The translations under genes and the position numbers were made by a program. The notes under the pieces are model-generated. The model was not told where the DNA came from. It ran no database searches and saw only the letters and a program-made list of their open reading frames with translations. From Azolla caroliniana (taxonomy: Eukaryota > Polypodiophyta), in assembly GCA_043228905.1 (NCBI GenBank), contig JBHGNT010000061.1:89505-153504 (forward strand): a DNA stretch of 64,000 nt. The letters are read 5' to 3'. Positions within the stretch are counted from its first letter, which is position 1, and each line of letters starts with the position of its first letter. Positions 26,995 to 34,600 of the stretch are shown one piece after another.

Positions 26995-28131
26995 GGATGG
27001 ATTTTGGAGAAAGGGAAGGAGCACCTGGTATGCCGGCTGAAGAAGAGCCTGTACGGACTAAAGCAGGCTCCCCGACAATGGTACCGGAAGTTCGATTCCT
27101 TCATGACCGATCAAGGGTACCACAAGACGCAGGCCGATCACTGCATGTTTGTGAAGAAGTTCGAAGGAGGCGACTTCCTGATACTCCTTCTATACGTGGA
27201 CGACATGTTGATCGTCGGACATGTTGATCGTCGGATGTTGAAGAAGGCTCTCAACCGGACCTTCTCAATGAAAGACTTGGGTTTGGCAAGACAGATGCTG
27301 GGGATGCATATTATTCGGAACCGGTCAATGAAGCAATTGTGGCTGTCACAGGAGAAGTACGTGACAAAGGTGCTTCAGCGGTTAAACATGTCGGATGCGA
27401 AACCGGTCGGATCGACACTTCCGGCAAACTGCAGGCTATCCGGTAAGCAAAGCCCGAAGACGAAAGCAGAGAAGGCGGAGATGATGAAGGTCCCATATGC
27501 CTCTGCCGTCGAGAGCTTGATGTACGCAATGGTGTGTACCCGTCCGGATATAGGATACGTAGTCGGAGTGGTGAGCCGGTTTATGAGCAATCCCGGCAAG
27601 GAGCACTGGAACGCGGTCAAATGGATACTCTGGTATTTGAAGGTCACTTCAAATATGTGTCTCCCATTCGGCTCCGGAAAACCTCAACTTGACGGTTTCC
27701 CCGATTCGGACATGTCGGCTGATGTGGATACCAGCCGGTCTACATCCGGGTATGTCATGACATATGCAGGGGGAGTTGTTTCGTGGCAGTCGAGGCTGCA
27801 GAAGACGGTTGCATTGTCAACCACGGAGGCGGAGTACATGGCAGCTGTGGAAGCTGGCAAGGAAATATTATGGATGAAGGACTTCATCGGAGAGCTCGGT
27901 ATCCGGCAAGATGAATACCGGCTCTATTGCGACAATCAAAGTGCCATCCACCTTGCTAAGAATGCGGCCTACCATTCCCGGACGAAGCATATCCAGCGAA
28001 GATATCACTGGATCCGGGAAAGAGTAGATGACCAGGAGTTCGCACTGACGAAAATCCACACAGCCGAGAACGGGTCAGATATGCTGACCTACCTGACAAG
28101 TTGGATGCATGCCGGAAGAGGATCGGACTAG
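26995..28131 (+). pseudogene. Copia A pol, part 3: reverse transcriptase core and RNase H
   Basis: A long uninterrupted frame (375 codons from a TTG at 27004) covers KGKEHLVCRLKKSLYG, QAPRQWYRKFD, the catalytic YVDD at 27193-27204 and the RT connection region. RNase H follows, with first Asp in the SDMSADVDTSRST segment, the Glu in LSTTEAEYM, the Asp in YCDNQSAIHLAKN, and AYHSRTKHIQRRYHWIRE. The final segment reads GSDMLTYLT where relatives have an ADMLTK-like motif. A 16-bp tandem duplication sits directly on YVDD (27202-27217 and 27218-27233). The frame ends at TAG 28129-28131, just before the polypurine tract, as expected for the natural end of pol. Catalytic residues are retained here, but upstream lesions would prevent expression. 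Confidence 0.88.
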
Positions 28132-28152
28132 TAAGACACCCCATGTCGGAGT

Positions 28153-28164
28153 GAAGGGGGAGTT
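28153..28164 (+). promoter_or_regulatory. Copia A polypurine tract (plus-strand primer)
   Basis: GAAGGGGGAG lies 20 bp after the pol stop and directly before the LTR start TGTTGGAAG. This is the usual place and composition of the RNase-H-resistant primer for plus-strand DNA synthesis. Copia B has the same tract on the opposite strand. Confidence 0.85.
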
Positions 28165-28765
28165 TGTTGGAAGACAGGTCCCTCCAGATGGGAAGGGAGA
28201 AGAACAATGTTGATGAACAAACTCGGTCTAGGCCGAATCCAGATGAGGAGTACCCGGCTACGGAGAGCCGGATGGTGCAGACCCGGTGAGGAGTGCTCAC
28301 CGAATGAAAAGACATATTCGTAAATATGTTTCGTAGAGTCCATCATGGCTATATTTGTAAATAGCCGAAAAGTCATATTAGTATAAATATGACTTAGGGC
28401 AAACTTTTAGATGTTGTTGTTATTCTTGTTGGTGGAAGAAGCGAGAGCGTGTAACAGTGTACAGAGAGTGAGAGAGAGAGGTAGAGGTCGTTGCCTCTGC
28501 TGTAACTGCCGCCTGTGGCGAAAGTCGTGAGTGCGAGGTCGTTGCCTCCGTGAGCTCACTGTTGTAATCATTGTGATATAGTGATAGTTTGGAGTCTGTG
28601 GACTTTCGTGGTTTTTCCCTCTCAGGGTTTTCCACTTTAAACATCCTGTGTACCTTTTTTTTCTCTCCTTTGTGTCGTGTCTTTCGTTTCCCGTTTTCTG
28701 TGTATGAGTCTAAGCTCGGTTGTGGACGAGCGTTGCGTATAGGGAGCGTGCAGTTCCTATCAACA
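28165..28765 (+). mobile_element. Copia A 3' LTR
   Basis: The start is fixed by the polypurine tract and TGTTGG. A TATAAAT promoter motif is at 28382-28388, preceded by AT-rich imperfect inverted repeats such as GGCTATATTTGTAAATAGCC (about 28346-28365). The U5-like part is rich in T and G, with GAGGTCGTTGCCTC repeated at 28484 and 28535. I place the end at CAACA 28761-28765, a perfect 5-bp inverted match to the TGTTG start, giving 601 bp. The alternative is CCTAACA ending at 28918 (754 bp). There is no second LTR in the window to decide between them. Confidence 0.7.
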
Positions 28766-28920
28766 TGAGAGCTACTCTAAATCGAGGCAACATAGCCGTC
28801 GGAAGTAGTTAGACTCGGAGCCCACTAGATTCGCCTTCGCCGATTTATTTTAGCCCCTTTGGTTGATTTATAACCGATTCTTGTAATAACCACCGAAATC
28901 GTGGTGTCAAGCCTAACAAT
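28766..28920. other. Unassigned stretch between Copia A and Copia B LTRs
   Basis: It is non-coding. It ends in GTGTCAAGCCTAACA followed by ATTG, which looks like a plant Copia LTR terminus next to the first bases of a primer site or a target duplication. It could be the true tail of the Copia A LTR or a sliver of another element. TATAACCGATTC at about 28870 recurs near 30065. Confidence 0.4.
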
Positions 28921-29235
28921 TGTAAAAAATATATAAACAAAAACCCTAATTTATATCAAAACTTACGTATATTTTCTCCGTGTCTTTGTCATAATCTCCC
29001 ACTTCCTCACCCCTTGTGTCTCCCTAGTCCAAGGCCCCGGCGGTCCTGTTCGAGCGACACATGCACGCGAAACTCCACGATAGCATCTAGTCTCACACAA
29101 CTATGGTGCCGCTTACTCATGCGCTCTCATGTCTCTCTCTATTTCATGCTCTATCATTATGTTCTATGCTACACATTATGTTTTTCCCTAGGTGTATACA
29201 TACCAATACACATTATGGGATATTTACAAATATGA

Positions 29236-29288
29236 TTGTTGTTGTTGTTGTTGGTATTATTATTATTATTATTATTACTACTACTACC
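29236..29288. repeat. Trinucleotide microsatellites (TTG)6, (ATT)n, (ACT)n
   Basis: Three adjacent simple repeats: TTG six times at 29236-29253, ATT about seven times at 29256-29276, then ACT about four times to 29288. They lie within the Copia B LTR. Confidence 0.9.
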
Positions 29289-29301
29289 ACTCTCTGTTAA
29301 T

Positions 29302-29412
29302 TAGCCAACTCCAATGTCGGCTTTCCAATCAGCCTGACTAGTCGACTCCCATGTCGGCTATCCAGTTGACCCGATTAGTCAACTCCATTGTCAACCATCT
29401 GGTCAGCCCGAC
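29302..29412. repeat. Three tandem 37-bp repeats in the Copia B LTR
   Basis: Units at 29302-29338, 29339-29375 and 29376-29412 share the frame TAG-C-ACTCC-TGTC-C-TC-G--C-G. A partial fourth unit starts TAGTCGGCTAGG at 29413. They differ at about a quarter to a third of positions, so they are old. On the LTR's own strand they lie upstream of the probable TATA region, where U3 enhancer repeats are typical in plant LTRs; a regulatory role is inference. Confidence 0.85.
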
Positions 29413-29561
29413 TAGTCGGCTAGGTTGTCTTTGACTTGGACCATTTGTCCAATACTGTCAACTCGTTGGTCGATCCAATCCACAATCCTGTATTCGGCTT
29501 GTCAATCCGACTATTGACTTCGACTATCGACTTCTCCCATATGAGGGACATTTTCCTAACA

Positions 29562-29574
29562 AACTCCCCCTTCA
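29562..29574 (-). promoter_or_regulatory. Copia B polypurine tract
   Basis: The minus strand reads GAAGGGGGAG immediately before the LTR start TGTTAGG, and just after the pol stop (29578-29580). It is identical in sequence to the Copia A tract. Confidence 0.85.
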
Positions 29575-29577
29575 CTC

Positions 29578-29957
29578 CTATGGGGAGGAGTCTATCATTC
29601 CAGTCTTCTGTCGACGAGCTCTAAGTCTGTCCATAGGTAGGTTCTTCGTGAGCATGTTGGATCCATTATCATCAACATGGATCTTCACGAGGGTAAACTC
29701 TCCATCATCCACTTTCTCTCGCAACCAATGATACCTTCTTTGTATGTGTTTGATCCGAGAATGGTAAGCAATGTTCTTGGCTAGATGTATGGCACTCTGA
29801 CTGTCACAATGAAGTAAGAACCTCTTTGCTTCATTCCCAACTCATTGAGAAAATTTCTCATCCATATCAGTTCCTTGCCGGCCTCTACCGCGACCATATA
29901 CTCTGCTTCTGTGGTTCACAAGGCCGCAGACTTCTATAGTCTTAACTGCCATGACAT
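29578..29957 (-). pseudogene. Copia B pol remnant: C-terminal RNase H
   Basis: Reading the minus strand, a degenerate segment matches TTEAEYMVAVEAGKELIWM (the RNase H Glu region). It carries a TAG and a TGA where relatives have sense codons, then a frameshift of one base near 29820-29830. It continues as FLLHCDSQSAIHLAKN and AYHSRIKHIQRRYHWLREK, then GSNMLTK, and ends at a stop (29578-29580). The last roughly 80 codons are clean and keep the catalytic Asp of the CDSQSA motif. Length is about a quarter of a normal RT-RNase H module. The plus-strand open frames here (29436-29624 and 29845-30051) are shadows. Confidence 0.82.
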
Positions 29958-30099
29958 CCGAATGGGAAGTGAAGCTCGAATCGAGGAAAAGGGGAGAATT
30001 GATTCCATGGAGTTGATGAGTATTTCGGCTGAAATCGAAAACCAAAATTGAGAATTGATTATATAACCGATTCGGGAGGCTATATTTGTAAATAGTCTG
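29958..30099. other. Unassigned sequence, possibly an LTR remnant
   Basis: It has no coding similarity. It contains GGCTATATTTGTAAATAG (about 30079-30096), also found in the Copia A LTR at 28346, and TATAACCGATTC near 30065, also at about 28870. The shared words suggest a scrap of a related LTR joined to Copia C. Confidence 0.4.
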
Positions 30100-30290
30100 T
30101 GTTGAGAATCGAACTCAACTTCCCATAGGGACAGTGTTCACATTAGTCAGTGGGCAACTTACTAGGATAGATTTGTAATTAATAGAAATGGCATTTGCCC
30201 TAGAATAGTTGGTATTTAAACCAACCTTTTGTAACTGAGTAACTGTTGGATGTATTATACACTTTTTTGGTTTAGAGCTCTCTCTCTCTC

Positions 30291-30375
<85 letters not shown>

Positions 30376-30403
30376 GCACCACCCACAACTCTCATTCTTT
30401 ACA
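30100..30403 (+). mobile_element. Copia C 5' LTR
   Basis: It starts TGTTGAGAATC at 30100 and ends TTTACA at 30403, giving standard TG...CA ends and 304 bp, short for a plant Copia LTR. The right edge is firm because the primer-binding site follows at once. A TATTTAAA motif near 30215 could serve as TATA box. A long CT microsatellite occupies the R/U5 part. Confidence 0.8.
30278..30369 (+). repeat. (CT)n microsatellite, about 92 bp
   Basis: An almost pure CT dinucleotide run, interrupted once by CA near 30292, lies inside the Copia C LTR. In a transcript it would form a pyrimidine-rich leader. The exact length is prone to assembly or slippage error. Confidence 0.95.
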
Positions 30404-30415
30404 TGGTATCAGAGC
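30404..30415 (+). promoter_or_regulatory. Copia C primer-binding site (initiator-Met tRNA type)
   Basis: TGGTATCAGAGC directly follows the LTR end. It is the standard plant Copia site complementary to the 3' end of initiator methionine tRNA, where minus-strand cDNA synthesis is primed. Confidence 0.92.
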
Positions 30416-30555
30416 GCAAGGTACCTTGATCCAAGCCAATATCCTTTACGTGTGTTGTGCTCAAGCTTGTATTCAGAGAGAACCGACTGATCGTTGTAGC
30501 AACGATCTGCACAATTCGCATCAAGAGTAGAAGAAGTTCAATAATCAACACTCAG

Positions 30556-31619
30556 ATGAGAAGCGCTCTTCCCACCGAGAAGCTCGATAGAACAAACTTC
30601 GCATCTTGGGAGTACAAGATGCATCAGTATCTTGTCAGACAAGGTTACCAGAGCTACATCGAGAGAGCTCACAAAACGCAACCCAACCCGACACACACCG
30701 ACTACCTAGCGTGGGAGCAGGCCGCAAGCCGTGTGTTATACTACCTTTCATCATGCGTTCATGACCACATGCTAGGCTATATTTGAGATTCGAAAACACC
30801 GAAAGAAACTTGGGGAAACCTCAAAAAGATTTTTGCGGCCAATATGGTTGCACGAAAGCTCCACCCTCGACAGGAGCTAAACAACATGCAATAGAGGGAT
30901 ATGTCGATCACCGGCTATACCTTGAAGATCAAGGAGCTGTATGATGCCCTCGGATCGATCAATGTCATCATCAATGATGACGAAATGGTGCAAATATGCC
31001 TCAGCGGCTTACCACCACGATTCGGCATGATCAGATCGGCCATTCTCACAAGGGAGAACCCACCTTCCTTTTTCGACCTTCAATCGATATTATTGGTGGA
31101 AGAAAGCCATGCCCAACAAAGGAGCAATGCATCTGATGGTCAGATGCTCTACTCTCAGTTGGATGATAGAAGAGGATTCAACCATGGAAAAAGAGGTCGA
31201 TTCGGAAGAGGTCGACATGGTCGGCCGACTCAAGAGCGTAACTCCCACCAATGGCAAGAGGACAGGAATAGTCCCAGAGAGTTCAGCAAAAGAGGGAGCC
31301 ATCCTGCCAGACAAAGCAATCATAACAACCTAATTAAATGCGGGTATTGTGGAAAACTCGGTCACTATGAAGAGGAGTGCCGAAAAAAGATACGAGACTC
31401 GGCTTCGACTAGCCGACAACTCACTAACTACGCATCAAATTCAGACTACGATGATCGAGGCGGAATGTTTATGATGAGGCACAATGCACATTCGATGTCG
31501 ACACAACCTTTGACTAGCACCTCTTCTTCAGACAATGTATGGTTTGTCGATTTGGGAGCATCCAATCATATGATGTCCCATGAGGACTGGTTCCGAGAAC
31601 TACGAAAGCCCGATCGGCC
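30556..31619 (+). pseudogene. Copia C gag (capsid, zinc knuckle) and start of protease
   Basis: I choose the ATG at 30556 because the gag core (ALPTEKLDRTNFASWEYKMH) starts right after it; the frame is open further upstream to 30457. The frame is unbroken by indels to the truncation but has TGA at 30784-30786 and TAG at 30892-30894, where relatives have Arg and Gln. The UBN2-type gag region continues with TPKETWGNLKKIFAA and SGLPPRFGMIRSAI. A basic Arg/Gly-rich segment and a CX2CX4HX4C zinc knuckle (31339-31380) follow. The protease motif reads VDLGAS at 31546-31560 instead of the active D-S/T-G-A-S, so the catalytic triad is altered. Gag would form the virus-like particle. Coding similarity ends at 31619 after RKPDRP. 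Confidence 0.88.
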
Positions 31620-34600
31620 TTCAAAATCTTGATTTTTTAATTCCATATCATACCTAGCGTTGTTAGCTTCGATTCGAATGTTTGAACACAAAAATCCGAT
31701 ATCACACGAGCCAGGTATGAACATTTTAATTTACTCAAGGGCTCCTGTCAACTCACTCCTCAAATTTGGTAATTTTATCATGTCTCTCGCTCTGAATTTC
31801 AAAATCTTGATTTTCTAATTCCTTATCATAGCTAGCGTTCGATTCGCATGTTTGAACACAAAAATCCGATATCACACGAGCCAGATATGAGTATTTACAT
31901 TTACCTACAAGCTCTTCTCAACTCACTCCTCAAATTTGGTAATTTCGTCATGTCTCTCGACCTGAGTTTCAAAATCTTGATTTTTTAATTCCATATCATA
32001 CCTTGCGTTGTTAGCTTCGATTCGCATGTTTGAACACAAAAATCCGATATCACACGAGCCAGGTATGAACATTTTAATTTACTCAAGGGCTCCTCTCAAC
32101 TCACTCCTCAAATTTGGTAATTTCATCATGTCTCTCGACCTGAGTTTCAAAATCTTGATTTTTTAATTCTATATCATAGCTAGCGTTGTTAGCTTCGATT
32201 TGCATGTTTGAACACAAAAATCCGATATCACACGAGCCAGATATGAACATTTACATTTACCTACAAGCTCTTCTCAACTCACTCCTCAAATTTGGTAATT
32301 TCGTCATGTCTCTCGACCTGAGTTTCAAAATCTTGATTTTTTAATTCCATATCATACCTAGCGTTGTTAGCTTCGATTCGCATGTTTGAACACAAAAATC
32401 CGATATCACACGAGCCAGGTATGAACATTTTAATTTACTCAAGGGCTCCTGTCAACTCACTCCTCAAATTTGGTAATTTCATCATGTCTCTCGACCTGAG
32501 TTTCAAAATCTTGATTTTTTAATTCCATATCACAGCTAGCGTTGTTAGCTTCGATTCACATGTTTGAACACAAAAATCCGATATTACACGAGCCAGGTAT
32601 GAACATTTTAATTTACTCAAGCGCTCCTCTCAGCTCACTCCTCAAATTTGGTAATTTTATCATGTCTCTCGCTCTGAATTTCAAAATCTTGATTTTCTAA
32701 TTCCATATCATAGCTAGCGTTGTTAGCTTCGATTCGCATGTTTGAACACAAAAATCCGATATCACACGAGCCAGATATGAACATTTTCATTTACCTACAA
32801 GCTCTTCTCAACTCACTCCTCAAATTTGGTAATTTCGTCATGTCTCTCGACCTGAGTTTCAAAATCTTGATTTTTTAATTCCATATCATACCTAGCGTTG
32901 TTAGCTTCGATTCGAATGTTTGAACACAAAAATCCGATATCACACGAGCCAGGTATGAACATTTTAATTGACTCAAGGGCTCCTGTCAACTCACTCCTCA
33001 AATTTGGTAATTTCATCATGTCTCTCGACCTGAGTTTCAAAATCTTGATTTTTTCATTCCATATCATAGCTAGCGTTGTTAGCTTCGATTCGCATGTTTG
33101 AACACAAAAATCCGATATCACACGAGCCAGGTATGAACATTTTAATTTACTCAAGGGCTCCTGTCAACTCACTCCTAAAATTTGGTAATTTCATCATGTC
33201 TCTCGACCTGAGTTTCAAAATCTTGATTTTTTAATTCCCTATCATAGCTATCGTTGTTAGCTTCGATTCACAATTTTGAACACAAAAATTCGATATTATA
33301 CGAACCAGGTATGAACATTTTAATTGACTCAAGGGCTCCTGTCAACTCACTCCTCAAATTTGGTAATTTCATCATGTCTCTCGCCCTGAGTTTCAAAATC
33401 TTGATTTTCTAATTCCATATCATAGCTAGCGTTGTTAGCTTCGATTCGCATGTTTGAACACAAAAATCCGATATCACACGAGCCAGATATGAGTATTTAC
33501 ATTTACCTACAAGCTCTTCTCAACTCACTCCTCAAATTTGGTAATTTCGTCATGTCTCTCGACCTGAGTTTCAAAATCTTGATTTTTTAATTCCATATCA
33601 TAGCTAGCGTTGTTAGCTTCGATTCGCATGTTTGAACACAAAAATCCGATATCACACGAGCCAGGTATGAACATTTTAATTTACTCAAGGGCTCCTCTCA
33701 ACTCACTCCTCAAATTTGGTAATTTCATCATGTCTCTTGACCTGAGTTTTAAAATCTTTATTTTTTAATTCTATATCATAGCTAGCGTTGTTAGCTTCGA
33801 TTTGCATGTTTGAACACAAAAATCCGATATCACACGAGCCAGGTATGAACATTTTAATTTACTCAAGGGCTCCTGTCAACTCACTCCTCAAATTTGGTAA
33901 TTTCATCATGTCTCTCGACCTGAGTTTCAAAATCTTGATTTTTTAATTCCCTATCATAGCTATCGTTGTTAGCTTCGATTCACAATTTTGAACACAAAAA
34001 TTCGATATTATACGAACCAGGTATGAACATTTTAATTGACTCAAGGGCTCCTGTCAACTCACTCCTCAAATTTGGTAATTTCATCATGTCTCTCGCCCTG
34101 AGTTTCAAAATCTTGATTTTCTAATTCCATATCATAGCTAGCGTTGTTAGCTTCGATTCGCATGTTTGAACACAAAAATCCGATATCACACGAGCCAGAT
34201 ATGAGTATTTACATTTACCTACAAACTCTTCTCAACTCACTCCTCAAATTTGGTAATTTCGTCATGTCTCTCGACCTGAGTTTCAAAATCTTGATTTTTT
34301 AATTCCATATCATACCTTGCGTTGTTAGCTTCGATTCGCATGTTTGAACACAAAAATCCGATATCACACGAGCCAGATATGAGTATTTACATTTACCTAC
34401 AAGCTCTTCTCAACTCACTCCTCAAATTTGGTAATTTCGTCATGTCTCTCGACCTGAGTTTCAAAATCTTGATTTTTTAATTCCATATCATACCTTGCGT
34501 TGTTAGCTTCGATTCGCATGTTCGAACACAAAAATCCGATATCACACGAGCCAGGTATGAACATTTTAATTTACTCAAGGGCTCCTGTCAACTCACTCCT

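Larger units (their letters stand above)
25443..28765 (+). mobile_element. Copia A: 5'-truncated Ty1-copia retrotransposon (Tork/Tnt1-like)
   Basis: Order on the plus strand is GAG-pre-integrase, integrase, reverse transcriptase, RNase H, polypurine tract and 3' LTR. Integrase before reverse transcriptase defines Ty1-copia rather than Ty3-gypsy. The 5' LTR, primer site, gag and protease are missing. The integrase motif style (LNGLAERMNRT) and RT style (LKKSLYGLKQAPRQWY) resemble the Tork/Tnt1 group, but this lineage call is by eye. The element is dead: two in-frame stops and a frameshifting lesion split pol into three open frames. No target-site duplication can be identified because the left end is lost. 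The right end depends on where the LTR stops (28765 or 28918). Confidence 0.9.
28921..29561 (-). mobile_element. Copia B LTR
   Basis: The minus-strand start TGTTAGGAAA (plus-strand ..CCTAACA, ending 29561) abuts the polypurine tract, so this edge is firm. The other edge is tentatively plus-strand TGTAAAAAAT at 28921, which gives TGT...ACA ends and 641 bp. The LTR contains a 37-bp tandem repeat and trinucleotide runs. The minus strand has AT-rich TATA-like sequence near the far end. Two small open frames on the plus strand here (29014-29235 and 29103-29300) are chance. Confidence 0.6.
28921..29957 (-). mobile_element. Copia B: inverted Copia fragment (RNase H end, polypurine tract, LTR)
   Basis: On the minus strand the order is RNase H C-terminus, stop, polypurine tract and LTR, the same as in Copia A but inverted. 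The polypurine tract and first four LTR bases (GAAGGGGGAGTTTGTT) match Copia A exactly, and RNase H is clearly related. The LTR bodies do not align by eye, so this is a different family or subfamily. Everything upstream of RNase H is missing: similarity stops near 29957. Confidence 0.82.
30100..31619 (+). mobile_element. Copia C: 3'-truncated Ty1-copia retrotransposon
   Basis: A complete 5' end is present: LTR, primer-binding site, gag and the beginning of protease. The element stops inside protease at 31619, where satellite in reverse orientation begins. It is not the missing front half of Copia A: its LTR start (TGTTGAGAATC) and length (304 bp) differ from Copia A's LTR, and gag appears to belong to a short-LTR Copia lineage. 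Two in-frame stops and a changed protease active site show that it is dead. Confidence 0.88.

Noticed and set aside
25361-28376. Minus-strand open frames of 63-153 codons overlapping Copia A
   Set aside because: They are antisense shadows of the GC-richer pol sequence with no recognisable domains.
28940-28950. AAACCCTAA-like telomere-repeat word
   Set aside because: It is a single short word in AT-rich LTR sequence, not a telomeric array.
29014-29300. Small plus-strand open frames of 73 and 65 codons
   Set aside because: They lie in the Copia B LTR across microsatellites, overlap each other in different frames and have low-complexity ends (VVVVVGIIIIII).
29845-30051. Plus-strand 68-codon frame and its antisense partner at 29842-30045
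   Set aside because: The antisense strand shows degenerate RNase H in another frame, so both are by-products of Copia B decay.
25443-31619. Copia A and Copia C as two halves of one element
   Set aside because: C lies downstream in the same orientation, with its own 5' LTR unlike A's 3' LTR in start, length and content. Joining them would not give a collinear element.
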